This document shows positions 7,976 through 15,849 of a stretch of DNA of 43,219 nucleotides, piece by piece. Positions within the stretch are counted from its first letter, which is position 1. Every line of letters starts with the position of its first letter. The stretch is from CAZEAC01 sp964510065. GTDB taxonomy: Bacteria > Bdellovibrionota_C > UBA2361 > CAIXSY01. Under the pieces are notes generated by a model. It did not search any database and was not told where the DNA came from. It was given only the letters and a program-made list of their open reading frames with translations. The DNA lies in assembly GCA_964510065.1 (NCBI GenBank), contig CAZEAC010000035.1, forward strand, positions 1 to 43,219, given 5' to 3'. A program made the position numbers and the translations under genes.

Positions 7976-8565
7976 ACAGGCTTAAAGAAGGCACGAACTT
8001 AATTTTGGCCTCGGGGTCACCAAGGCGGCGCGAGCTGCTTTCTGAGGCAGGACTTAATTTTGAAGTCGTGCCTACGAATGTGAACGAAGATCTCCTTGCA
8101 GGCGAACTGCCTGAAAAGATGGTGCGGCGGCTTGCGCGCGAAAAGGCGCGGGCATTGTTAGAACGTTTTCCTCGGGCGGTTATATTGGGAGCTGATACAA
8201 CTGTAGTGGTGAGTGGTGAGATTTTAGGCAAACCTGTTGACCGCGCGGATGCGGCACGTTCACTTGGTTTGTTACAAGGCGCCGTACATACAGTATGGAC
8301 GGCGTTCTCCCTTCAGTGCGCCGAGCGTCGAATTGATCTAGTTGATGCGTCTTCAACCGAAGTGAAGATGATAGCGCTGACGCCGGAGCAAATAGAGCAG
8401 TACGTCGCGACTGGCGAGCCGATGGATAAAGCCGGTGCCTATGCAATTCAGGGAAAGGGCGCGCAACTTATTGAGTGGGTCAAGGGGTCGTATACCTCGG
8501 TTATCGGACTTAATGTAAGTTCGGTTATCTCGACTCTTGCTGCGAACGGACTTCTGGCAAAGTAG
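7972..8565 (+). CDS. maf: Maf-family nucleoside triphosphate pyrophosphatase
   Basis: Maf proteins hydrolyse non-canonical or modified nucleoside triphosphates (house-cleaning; some act on dTTP/UTP), releasing pyrophosphate. The 197 residues start with the signature ILASGSPRRRELL, then have the conserved acidic LGADTTVV, the GKPVDRADAARSL helix, and the IQGKGAQLIEWVKGSYTSVIGL block that closes the active site. Length is typical. It overlaps the preceding gene by ATGA and is followed 13 bp later by the YggS-type gene. The sub-family (YhdE dTTP/UTP-type or YceF type) cannot be settled by eye, although the Ser-Pro-Arg-Arg and Gln-Gly-Lys pattern favours YhdE. Confidence 0.93.
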   Translation: MNRLKEGTNLILASGSPRRRELLSEAGLNFEVVPTNVNEDLLAGELPEKMVRRLAREKARALLERFPRAVILGADTTVVVSGEILGKPVDRADAARSLGLLQGAVHTVWTAFSLQCAERRIDLVDASSTEVKMIALTPEQIEQYVATGEPMDKAGAYAIQGKGAQLIEWVKGSYTSVIGLNVSSVISTLAANGLLAK

Positions 8566-8578
8566 AATAGAGGCAATT

Positions 8579-9340
8579 GTGCCGAATGAATTTGATATCG
8601 AGGCTGCACTCGCGATAGTCGAAGCTAACATCTCGAAAGCGTGTGCGCTGGCTGGAGCTACACGCGAGCGAGTTACCCTCGTAGCGGTTTCAAAGCGTCA
8701 ATCAATCGATTCCATGCGGCGCTTTTCTCAGGCTGCGAAGAGTCGAAATCTTCGAGTAGTCTTCGGTGAAAACTATGTTCAAGAGGCGACCGCGAAGCGT
8801 GAGTGCTTTCCGCGCGATAAAGTTTCATTTCATCTAATTGGAAATCTTCAGTCGAATAAGGCCAAGAAAGCAGTTGAGCAATTCGATTGTATCGAAACAA
8901 TAGACTCGGCAAAGATTGCGGTGGCGCTCGATAAAGAAGCGGCAAAGGCGCGGCGTGTGCTATCAGTTCTTGTCGAGGTGAATGTTTCAAATGACCCCGC
9001 CAAAGCTGGGGTGATGTGTGGAGCACAAACGCGAAAGCTTGTAGAGATGATAATAAGGGAATGTAAGCACTTGTGTTTCGAAGGATTGATGACAGTGACC
9101 GCGTACTACGAGGATCCGCAAAAGGCTCGCGGCGATTTTGCCAAGCTTCGTAGGGAAAGGGATCTGCTACTTCAGTCGCCGATAGTTGAAGATCATTTCA
9201 GGTCAGCGAATCTCCGTTTCGAGCTTAGCATGGGCATGTCTTCAGATTATGAAATTGCAATTGAAGAGGGCGCAACAATTGTGCGAGTAGGTACGGCAAT
9301 TTTTGGTGCTCGGGAGGCACCTAAGGAAGCGCTAAATTAA
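8579..9340 (+). CDS. YggS/PROSC-family pyridoxal phosphate homeostasis protein
   Basis: This family is a non-catalytic PLP carrier that keeps the cofactor and related amino-acid pools balanced; it has the alanine-racemase-type barrel. Family motifs are LVAVSKRQS (the Lys binds PLP), FGENYVQEA, FHLIGNLQSNKAKKAV, VLVEVNVSND, LCFEGLMTV, LSMGMSSDYEIAIEEGAT and VRVGTAIFG. GTG 8579 is chosen because AGAGG at 8569-8573 lies five bases before it. A TTG at 8537 inside maf would lengthen the protein by 14 residues but has no ribosome site. The product is about 253 residues, slightly longer than usual, and is the last gene of the guaB-maf unit. Confidence 0.9.
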   Translation: MPNEFDIEAALAIVEANISKACALAGATRERVTLVAVSKRQSIDSMRRFSQAAKSRNLRVVFGENYVQEATAKRECFPRDKVSFHLIGNLQSNKAKKAVEQFDCIETIDSAKIAVALDKEAAKARRVLSVLVEVNVSNDPAKAGVMCGAQTRKLVEMIIRECKHLCFEGLMTVTAYYEDPQKARGDFAKLRRERDLLLQSPIVEDHFRSANLRFELSMGMSSDYEIAIEEGATIVRVGTAIFGAREAPKEALN

Positions 9341-9449
9341 TAGGCATTCCGTAAATTTGCATAGGTAGAAACGGGTCCAGTTTTAAGGATGCCCGAGAGT
9401 CAGTTTATAGCATAACTCTTATAGTATTTTAATTTGTGAAGATATTCGT

Positions 9450-9794
9450 ATGCTCACGGAGTTAAGAATTCTAAAGCCTGGACGAATGCCTGATTTTAGT
9501 GGGGACCGCATTTTGTGGATGACTACTGATCAGTTCGAAGCTTGCTTTGACCGAGTTAAGCAAAGCGGTCTTCCCGGGTATATTAAAGCAGGATTTGAAT
9601 TGGCGTATGGACGTGCGCCAAAGGGAAACTTTTTCACATCGAGGGAGCTTAATCCTTTGATTGAACGAAGCGGTAACGCGGCAAGCCTTGTTAAAGAGAT
9701 GAGTGGGGTTTTTGTCCAAGCTCGCGATGTAAAACAGATGGCTAAGTATCCAGGTCTTTGGACTGACTTAAAATTAAATCGGACGAATTGCTGA
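9450..9794 (+). CDS. Orphan hypothetical protein
   Basis: A 114-codon frame starting at ATG 9450, with no recognised domain, signal peptide or membrane segment. The product is basic. Its codon use is richer in A/T than the neighbours. It stands alone between yggS and the convergent rhomboid-like gene, preceded by 109 bp with AT-rich, promoter-like sequence (a TATAGT around 9420) but no clear Shine-Dalgarno sequence. It may be a recently acquired or lineage-specific gene, or not a gene at all. Confidence 0.45.
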   Translation: MLTELRILKPGRMPDFSGDRILWMTTDQFEACFDRVKQSGLPGYIKAGFELAYGRAPKGNFFTSRELNPLIERSGNAASLVKEMSGVFVQARDVKQMAKYPGLWTDLKLNRTNC

Positions 9795-9926
9795 ATCTAC
9801 CCGTAGCATCTGATGCCGAGAGCTGTGAGAAGTCCAGGCTCCTAGAATAAATAGTTATTTCGTATTTTCGCATGGCGAATCCGAAAATTCGGGAGAATCC
9901 AAAAAATTTAGTTTCTTAAAAGATCG

Positions 9927-10667
9927 CTAATGCATCGTCTTAGGCTTATCGTCGTTTCCATCATCGGAATCGCGGACGACGTAAAGCTGTGATGGCTTAC
10001 GAAAACGTTTCTTTTTTACGCGAAGGTATATGAGATGAGCCCGATCGATTAAATTCTCGCCAAACCCCGAGTATGAAAGATAGGTGAGGCCAGCGGCGAG
10101 GAGATGCGGAACAAAGGGGAAAAAAGAGCTGAACAGTCCAGAGAGAAAGGGAAATCCTAGGCCGATAAGGGCGAATGTTTTTCCTTGAATGGGGAGCCCC
10201 CAGAAACCAACTGAAGTTCCACGGCGGTCGACTTCGAGACCGTATGCAACCCAGATCACTGAAGCCAAGACAAAAGGTCCTTCTTGGATATAGATCATTG
10301 GGATACTCGCAACAGGGAATAGCAGGCAGACAGGAAGTGCCAAAATGCTTGCAAGAAGACTTACCGTGAAAACAAACCGTAGAAACTCGGCTCGTCCCCA
10401 CCAATCTTCAAGCGTATTTCCAAGACTGTAAATTATTAGCCCTTCGAAAATTATGCCCATCGGAGTCATTGCTATGAAGAGATAGGTAAAGAGCTGCCAG
10501 ACGAAGCCTCGTGAAACGACGAATTCGGGAATAAAGGCGAAGAGGCCGTAGAAGAAGTCACGTGCAAAAGCACAGACAATCGAAACAATGATAATTGTTA
10601 CCGCCAGCCGATGTGAGGCGCTGGTAATAGTAAAGCGTGGAAACATACTCTTAAGATGTCGGATCAA
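9927..10667 (-). CDS. Rhomboid-like membrane protein without protease motif
   Basis: The 246-residue protein has about six membrane segments. The WQLFTYLF...GIIFEGLIIYSLGNTLEDWWG block (residues about 58-91) is characteristic of the rhomboid/derlin fold. In true rhomboid proteases a GxSG motif carries the catalytic Ser; at the matching place (129-132) this protein has EGPF and no Ser. A His at 188 near the last helix remains. It is therefore probably a pseudo-rhomboid. The C-terminal tail is basic and then Asp-rich and likely cytoplasmic. The start shown is TTG 10667; ATG at 10646 would remove seven residues. It is convergent with the orphan gene on its left and divergent from fmdB on its right. 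Confidence 0.7.
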   Translation of the reverse strand: MIRHLKSMFPRFTITSASHRLAVTIIIVSIVCAFARDFFYGLFAFIPEFVVSRGFVWQLFTYLFIAMTPMGIIFEGLIIYSLGNTLEDWWGRAEFLRFVFTVSLLASILALPVCLLFPVASIPMIYIQEGPFVLASVIWVAYGLEVDRRGTSVGFWGLPIQGKTFALIGLGFPFLSGLFSSFFPFVPHLLAAGLTYLSYSGFGENLIDRAHLIYLRVKKKRFRKPSQLYVVRDSDDGNDDKPKTMH

Positions 10668-10734
10668 GTATTTAAGCCTTTTACAATTCTCGCTATTTTC
10701 ATGAACGTTCGCAATAAGTTATCCAGTCACTGGC

Positions 10735-10763
10735 TTGAAAATGCCGTCCAAGATGCTTAAAAT
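10735..10763 (+). promoter_or_regulatory. Sigma-70-type promoter for the FmdB-like gene
   Basis: TTGAAA (10735-10740), 17 bases, TAAAAT (10758-10763). It is close to consensus at optimal spacing and lies 45 bases before the ATG of the FmdB-like gene. Confidence 0.6.
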
Positions 10764-10807
10764 ACTTGTAAGTGGTAGTTTAAGGGGAAATTCCCGGAGT
10801 TTTGAAT

Positions 10808-11122
10808 ATGCCGATTTTTGAGTATGAGTGCCCCGATTGTGGACGATTTGAAGTTATTGAATCGAGCCCTGGCGCTCCGACCACTAAATGTCCAACCTGT
10901 TCAAAAAAATCGAAGAAGGTTATCTCTGCGGCGGCGATCCAGTTTAAGGGTAGTGGTTTTTATAAGACAGATTATACGAGCTCGTCTTCGAGCTCCGCGG
11001 GATCGAAGTCCAAGGGGGCTAAGTCCGGTGAAAGTAAATCAGACTCGACCTCATCTGGTTCAGATTCCTCGAGCGGAAGTAAGAAGTCCGGTGGATGCGG
11101 ACCTTCCTGTGGCTGTCATTAA
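10808..11122 (+). CDS. FmdB-family zinc-ribbon protein
   Basis: This is a small putative regulatory protein. It has the N-terminal FmdB signature MPIFEYECPDCGRFE with a CxxC...CxxC zinc ribbon (second pair in TKCPTCSK) followed by the VISAAAIQFKGSGFYKTDY block. After about residue 55 comes a Ser/Lys/Gly low-complexity linker, ending in a Cys- and His-containing tail, GGCGPSCGCH, that could bind metal. ATG 10808 is chosen (GGAG at 10796-10799, eight bases upstream) over TTG 10802; this gives 104 residues. The molecular role of FmdB proteins is poorly known; the original link is to expression of amidase/formamidase genes. Confidence 0.88.
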   Translation: MPIFEYECPDCGRFEVIESSPGAPTTKCPTCSKKSKKVISAAAIQFKGSGFYKTDYTSSSSSSAGSKSKGAKSGESKSDSTSSGSDSSSGSKKSGGCGPSCGCH

Positions 11123-11151
11123 TGAGCTGCAGTTAAAATAGTAGTTCCTCC

Positions 11152-11164
11152 CTCTCTCTCTCTC
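11152..11164. repeat. CT dinucleotide tract
   Basis: CTCTCTCTCTCTC lies between the convergent fmdB and recO genes, in a polypyrimidine run flanked by TTCC and GGAA. It is outside any coding region and downstream of both genes, so phase variation of expression is unlikely. Confidence 0.6.
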
Positions 11165-11185
11165 GGAAGAATAGCTGTCACCATT

Positions 11186-11776
11186 CTAAACTGCTTTCGG
11201 CAGAGTCTCGACAATTCCTTGAAGCGCTGATTTGCTCTGTAGCTTTCGCTCTGAGCACTCCTCAACGAAGTTAAGGAGCTTACTCAAATTATGCAATGAA
11301 GGTGGGAGTTCGATAAGTTCAGCACCAAAACCGGTAAGGCGGACTATGCTTGCTACTCCGATATGACAGGCGCGCAACGCCTCCCTGTCTGAGGCGGCTT
11401 GATCAATCGCATCGAGCGCCAAAGACGTAGCGACAAAAAGATCCTCCTCTTCATGCAGCCCTTCGTGAGTGAGGTGATCGGCGACATCGCAAAGAATGCT
11501 CGCACTGGTAATTTTCGTGAGGTTCGAACGAATGGCGCGAAAGGGCTTTTCTGGCGCGAAATTTTCTATGAGCAAAAGTGAGGAACGGCCCGGCGTACAG
11601 TGAAATGTGCCGCGATCGAAAAGATCAAAGGGAGCGGCGAAGCGCTTCTTACTTTTTCTCGCTGAGCGGGCGAGCATCGCGAGCTTGCCATGTCCCCGTA
11701 CTAGAACTTTGAGTACGAGGTCAGCTTCGCGGCTTGCAAAAAGGCGTATCACTATTCCTTCAAATGGCTCGCTCAT
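11186..11776 (-). CDS. recO: DNA repair protein RecO
   Basis: RecO loads RecA onto SSB-coated DNA with RecR. The N-terminal OB fold shows the family pattern: EGIVIRLFASREADLVLKVLVRGHGKLAMLARSARKS, split here by position, then a PFDLFDRGTF turn. The C-terminal helical domain has ASILCDVADHL and the FGAELIELPPSL loop. At 196 residues it is shorter than the usual 230-250 and lacks the zinc-finger Cys cluster found in some RecO proteins. The ATG at 11776 lies 83 bp from the divergent grpE start. The identification rests on overall pattern; RecO is weakly conserved. Confidence 0.85.
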   Translation of the reverse strand: MSEPFEGIVIRLFASREADLVLKVLVRGHGKLAMLARSARKSKKRFAAPFDLFDRGTFHCTPGRSSLLLIENFAPEKPFRAIRSNLTKITSASILCDVADHLTHEGLHEEEDLFVATSLALDAIDQAASDREALRACHIGVASIVRLTGFGAELIELPPSLHNLSKLLNFVEECSERKLQSKSALQGIVETLPKAV

Positions 11777-11796
11777 GAGTCGGTAGCTGCTGATAG

Positions 11797-11825
11797 TTGC
11801 AAATAGACTGGTAAATGATTATAGC
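11797..11825 (+). promoter_or_regulatory. Promoter for grpE
   Basis: TTGCAA (11797-11802), 17 bases, TATAGC (11820-11825), in the 83-bp gap between recO and grpE. No CIRCE operator (TTAGCACTC-N9-GAGTGCTAA) is present here. Confidence 0.5.
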
Positions 11826-11859
11826 AAGAGTCGTTGTTTCTTTATAGACGGAGGTAGTT

Positions 11860-12546
11860 TTGTCCCATAATCAGGCCAAAGAGAGAGACGCAGACTTTAG
11901 CAAGCTGGACGAAGTCCAGGAAGAAGCGGCTGAGTTGCTGCGAGCGTCGGATGCCGACGCGGATAGTGGCGCTGAGGATGGGGCCCAGAGCGAGCAGAGC
12001 GCTGAGGCGGGAGAATCCGCAGATCAAGAAGTGGCCGTTTCTGGAGAGGAGTTACAAAAGCTTCGAGCCGAAGTCATTGAGAATAGGGATAAATATCTTC
12101 GCGCACTCGCTGAAACAGAGAATGTGCGCAAGCGCGCATTGAAAGAGCGCTCTGAACTGCTGAAATATCAGGGCGATAGGATCTTCATCGATATCTTGGA
12201 AGTAGTAGATAACCTTGAACGGGCGCTTTCGGATAAGGAGGCCTCGTTAGAAAAGCTGAGAGAGGGGGTTTCCCTTATACAGAAGCTTCTCGTTGATACG
12301 CTCACCCGTTGGGAGGTGCGAGGCGAGAGTTCAGTTGACAAACCATTTGATCCTAAGCTGCATCGAGCGCTTAGCCAGGTCCCGGTGGCTGATAAACCGG
12401 CAGGAACCGTAATTGCCGAGATGAAGAAGCCCTACTTTTATAAGGACAAGGTGCTTCGAGTGGGTGAGGTCATCGTCTCGACCGAGGTTGCAAGGCCTGC
12501 AAATGAAAGTCCTGAAAACGATGGCGAGGACCAGGTCGAAAAATAG
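11860..12546 (+). CDS. grpE: Nucleotide exchange factor GrpE
   Basis: GrpE releases ADP from DnaK. The 228-residue product has a long acidic, Ala/Glu-rich N-terminal extension (about residues 1-65), a coiled-coil helix with KYLRALAETENVRKR, and the four-helix and beta domain ending in the signature block LHRALSQVPVADKPAGTVIAEMKKPYFYKDKVLRVGEVIVS, here cited as separate parts. The start is TTG 11860, fixed by GGAGG at 11850-11854 with five bases of spacing. It precedes dnaK by 183 bp; dnaK has its own promoter. hrcA, a common neighbour, is absent. Confidence 0.95.
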   Translation: MSHNQAKERDADFSKLDEVQEEAAELLRASDADADSGAEDGAQSEQSAEAGESADQEVAVSGEELQKLRAEVIENRDKYLRALAETENVRKRALKERSELLKYQGDRIFIDILEVVDNLERALSDKEASLEKLREGVSLIQKLLVDTLTRWEVRGESSVDKPFDPKLHRALSQVPVADKPAGTVIAEMKKPYFYKDKVLRVGEVIVSTEVARPANESPENDGEDQVEK

Positions 12547-12605
12547 TTATAGTAAATTCATGGCATTACGATTTTGAGCCGCCTCTTGATAAATCTTCGT
12601 TCAAT

Positions 12606-12629
12606 GTTTAACTAATAGTTTAACTAATC
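12606..12629. repeat. Tandem 12-bp repeat upstream of dnaK
   Basis: GTTTAACTAATA (12606-12617) is followed directly by GTTTAACTAATC (12618-12629). It lies about 27 bp upstream of the putative dnaK -35 box, where a regulator could bind. No known heat-shock operator matches it. Confidence 0.5.
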
Positions 12630-12655
12630 AAAGAGCATTCGGCCTAAGGGGTCGT

Positions 12656-12683
12656 TTGGGAAGATACTGTAATTTATTAAAAT
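12656..12683 (+). promoter_or_regulatory. Promoter for dnaK
   Basis: TTGGGA (12656-12661), 16 bases, TAAAAT (12678-12683) in an AT-rich stretch. The 183-bp gap between grpE and dnaK contains no CIRCE element. A sigma-32-type CTTGAA/CCCCAT pair is not obvious. Confidence 0.45.
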
Positions 12684-12729
12684 CATTAAAATTTTAGGAC
12701 AATTTTTTAGTACAAAGTAGGAAAGCCAA

Positions 12730-14664
12730 ATGGGAAAGATTATCGGAATAGATCTGGGGACCACAAATTCATGTGTCGCGATTATGGAGGGCGGCGCTCC
12801 GGTGGTTATCGCTAATAGCGAGGGAAGCCGAACTACCCCGTCGATTGTCGCGATGAACGATGCCGGCGAAAGACTTGTCGGTCAGATTGCCAAGCGCCAG
12901 GCGGTTACTAACCCCAAGAATACAATTTACGCTGTCAAAAGGCTTATCGGAAGAAAATTTGATTCGACCGAGGTGCAAAAGGCCAAAGGTGTGCTTCCGT
13001 ATGATGTAGTCAAGGCTGACAACAACGATGCGTGGGTGAAGCTGAAGGGCGACGCCAAGAGTGCACAAGAAGTTTCGGCGATGATTCTTACCAAAATGAA
13101 GCAGACTGCTGAGGATTACCTTGGTGAGAAAGTTTCAGATGCGGTTATCACTGTTCCGGCATATTTCGATGATGCGCAGCGCCAGGCAACCAAGGATGCT
13201 GGACGAATCGCCGGTCTCAATGTTCACCGTATTATCAACGAGCCCACGGCGGCGGCACTTGCCTACGGTCTCGACAAGAAGAAGGAGAAAACTATCGCGG
13301 TGTTCGACCTCGGTGGTGGAACGTTTGACGTTTCGATTCTCGAACTTGGTGATGGAGTGTTCGAGGTCAAGTCGACAAATGGTGATACCTATCTTGGTGG
13401 TGAGGATTTCGACCAGAAAATCGTAGAGTTCCTTGCCGACGAGTTCAAGAAGGATCAGGGTATTGATCTTAAGAAGGACACGCTCGCGCTACAACGTTTG
13501 AAGGAAGCGGCGGAGAAGGCCAAGCACGAGCTCTCTTCTTCGATGGAAACAGACATTAACCTTCCTTACATTACCGCAGATTCCTCTGGTGCGAAGCATC
13601 TCAATTTGAAGATGACCCGAGCCAAGCTTGAGTCGCTCTGTGACGATCTTTTGAGGAGGCTTGTCGAGCCGTGCAAGACCGCACTTAAAGATGCTGGTCT
13701 TACGCCTGATCAGGTTGGTGAGATAATTCTTGTCGGCGGTATGACTCGCATGCCGGCAGTACAGAAGAAAGTCAAAGAGATTTTCGGTAAGGAAGCGTCA
13801 AAAGGAGTTAATCCTGATGAAGCGGTTGCGGTTGGTGCCGCAATTCAAGCCGGTGTGTTGAAGGGCGAAGTCAAAGACGTGCTCCTTCTCGACGTAACTC
13901 CACTTAGTCTCGGAATCGAGACGTATGGTGGGGTGATGACTAAGCTTATTGATAAGAATACCACTATCCCTACCCGCAAATCGCAGGTGTTCTCGACTGC
14001 GTCGGATAATCAGCCGGCGGTCTCGATTCACGTGTTGCAGGGGGAACGCGAGGTCTCCTCGGGCAATAAGACTCTTGGCCGCTTCGAGCTAGTCGGTATT
14101 CCTCCGGCGCCTCGTGGTGTTCCGCAGATTGAGGTGACTTTTGATATCGACGCAAACGGTATTGTGCATGTGTCGGCAAAGGATCTTGGCACTGGCAAAG
14201 AGCAGTCGATTAAGATTACCGCGAACTCCGGCCTCAGCGAGGAGGAGATTAAGAAGATGGTTCGCGATGCAGAAGCGCATGCCGACGAGGATAAGAAACT
14301 CAAGGCGCGAGTCGAGGCGCGAAATCAGTTGGATGGCTTGATTTACAGCTCCGAGAAATCGCTTGGCGAGTTTGGTGATAAGCTTTCTGCCGATGATAAG
14401 TCTAAGCTTCAGGTGGCGATAGACTCGGCCAAGGAGAAACTCGAAAGCGAAGATGTCGAAGTACTGAAATCTGCTGCTGAAGAGCTGATGAAGGCAAGTC
14501 ATAAGCTCTCCGAGGAGATGTACAAGAAGGCAACCGCCGGCGCGGCAGGCGCTGGTCCAGGACCTGGAGCGGGCTCATCGGATGGAGCATCGAACGGCAA
14601 AAGTAATGGCAAAGCCGATGATGTAGTCGATGCGGATTTTGAAGAAGTTCGGGATAATAAGTAA
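12730..14664 (+). CDS. dnaK: Hsp70 chaperone DnaK
   Basis: DnaK is an ATP-dependent folding chaperone working with DnaJ and GrpE. The 644 residues begin with the Hsp70 signature IGIDLGTTNSCVA. They contain the second and third Hsp70 signatures (IAVFDLGGGTFDVSIL and ILVGGMTRMPAVQKKVKEIFG) and the linker VKDVLLLDVTPLSLGIET leading to the substrate domain. The tail is Gly/Ala/Ser-rich and ends EEVRDNK, similar to the usual EEVKDKK end. The start ATG has AGGAAAG upstream. It is followed 40 bp later by dnaJ. Its codon use is strongly regular, as expected for a highly expressed gene. Confidence 0.98.
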   Translation: MGKIIGIDLGTTNSCVAIMEGGAPVVIANSEGSRTTPSIVAMNDAGERLVGQIAKRQAVTNPKNTIYAVKRLIGRKFDSTEVQKAKGVLPYDVVKADNNDAWVKLKGDAKSAQEVSAMILTKMKQTAEDYLGEKVSDAVITVPAYFDDAQRQATKDAGRIAGLNVHRIINEPTAAALAYGLDKKKEKTIAVFDLGGGTFDVSILELGDGVFEVKSTNGDTYLGGEDFDQKIVEFLADEFKKDQGIDLKKDTLALQRLKEAAEKAKHELSSSMETDINLPYITADSSGAKHLNLKMTRAKLESLCDDLLRRLVEPCKTALKDAGLTPDQVGEIILVGGMTRMPAVQKKVKEIFGKEASKGVNPDEAVAVGAAIQAGVLKGEVKDVLLLDVTPLSLGIETYGGVMTKLIDKNTTIPTRKSQVFSTASDNQPAVSIHVLQGEREVSSGNKTLGRFELVGIPPAPRGVPQIEVTFDIDANGIVHVSAKDLGTGKEQSIKITANSGLSEEEIKKMVRDAEAHADEDKKLKARVEARNQLDGLIYSSEKSLGEFGDKLSADDKSKLQVAIDSAKEKLESEDVEVLKSAAEELMKASHKLSEEMYKKATAGAAGAGPGPGAGSSDGASNGKSNGKADDVVDADFEEVRDNK

Positions 14665-14704
14665 CGGCCCCTTTGGCTGAGATTGCGAAGTTGTTGGGGA
14701 GCGC

Positions 14705-15826
14705 GTGGTGGCGAAAAGAGATTATTATGAAGTCTTAGGGCTTTCGCGCAGCGCTTCGCTTGATGAGGTTAAGAAAGCCTATCGTAAAGCTGCGTTGCAG
14801 TTTCATCCCGACAGAAATCCTGGAAATAAGGAATCAGAAGAAAAATTCAAAGAGGCCACAGAAGCTTATTCTGTCTTGAGTGATGCAGAGGGCCGCGCCA
14901 AATATGACCAATTCGGTCATGCGGCCTTTGATAATCGTTCCGGTGGCTTTGAAGGTTTCGGAGATTTCTCTGGATTCGAGGATATATTCGGCGATCTTTT
15001 CGGGGCGTTTTTCGGTGGCATGGGCGGCGGCGGTGGTCGGCGAACACGCGGTCGTGCGGGACGCGATCTTCGTTACGATCTTGAGGTGAGCTTCGAAGAA
15101 GCTGCCTTTGGTGCGGAGAAAAGTATTCGGATTGGACGACGGGTTGCCTGCGAAGGCTGCGAGGGCTCGGGCTCGGCGAAGGGCAGCACTCCGGAAAGCT
15201 GTAAAGAATGCTCCGGACAGGGGCAAATACGAATTCAACAGGGATTTTTCACCATCGCGCGGACCTGCGGTACATGCGGCGGATCTGGTCAGACCATCAA
15301 AAACCCTTGCACGCAGTGTAACGGTGCGGGACTAAAAGCCAAAGAAGTGACGCTCAGTGTGAAGGTTCCCCCGGGAATTGATGACGGCCAGCGATTAAAG
15401 CTTCGTGGTGAGGGAGAGCCGGGTTCGCTTGGTGGTCCTGCCGGCGATTTATATGTACAGATCGCGGTTAAGCCGCATCAGATTTTCGAGCGGGAAGGTA
15501 GCGAGATTATATGCGAAGTGCCGATTAGTTACGGAATTGCGGTGCTCGGTGGTGAGGTTGACGTGCCGACGCTTGAAGGATTGACCAAATTGAAGATCCC
15601 GCATGGAACACCGCTTGGTAAGGTATTTCGCCTTAAGGGCAAAGGTATTCAGATATTAGGCAGTATGCGCCGTGGCGATCAGCATGTTCGGATAAGCGTG
15701 CTTGTGCCCAAGAAAGTTTCCGAGGAACGAAAAAAGCTTCTTGAGAGCTTGGCCGAGCTTGATGCAAAAGAGCTGGCTGAAGGCGAGAAGGGGTTCTTTG
15801 ATAAGGTCAAAGATATTTTTACCTGA
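14705..15826 (+). CDS. dnaJ: Co-chaperone DnaJ
   Basis: DnaJ delivers unfolded proteins to DnaK and stimulates its ATPase. In order, the 373 residues show a J domain (RDYYEVLGLSRSA with HPD in FHPDRNPG), a Gly/Phe-rich segment, four CxxCxGxG zinc repeats (CEGCEGSG, CKECSGQG, CGTCGGSG, CTQCNGAG) and the C-terminal substrate domains. The start is GTG; 14705 and 14708 are both possible, preceded by GGGGAG. Length is standard. Confidence 0.97.
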   Translation: MVAKRDYYEVLGLSRSASLDEVKKAYRKAALQFHPDRNPGNKESEEKFKEATEAYSVLSDAEGRAKYDQFGHAAFDNRSGGFEGFGDFSGFEDIFGDLFGAFFGGMGGGGGRRTRGRAGRDLRYDLEVSFEEAAFGAEKSIRIGRRVACEGCEGSGSAKGSTPESCKECSGQGQIRIQQGFFTIARTCGTCGGSGQTIKNPCTQCNGAGLKAKEVTLSVKVPPGIDDGQRLKLRGEGEPGSLGGPAGDLYVQIAVKPHQIFEREGSEIICEVPISYGIAVLGGEVDVPTLEGLTKLKIPHGTPLGKVFRLKGKGIQILGSMRRGDQHVRISVLVPKKVSEERKKLLESLAELDAKELAEGEKGFFDKVKDIFT

Positions 15827-15849
15827 TTGCTTTGCCGCTTCGCTTGATT

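Noticed and set aside
11152..11164. CT tract as a phase-variation switch
   Set aside because: It lies downstream of both convergent genes and outside any promoter or reading frame.
12547..12729. CIRCE operator before dnaK
   Set aside because: No TTAGCACTC-N9-GAGTGCTAA or close variant is present here or before grpE.
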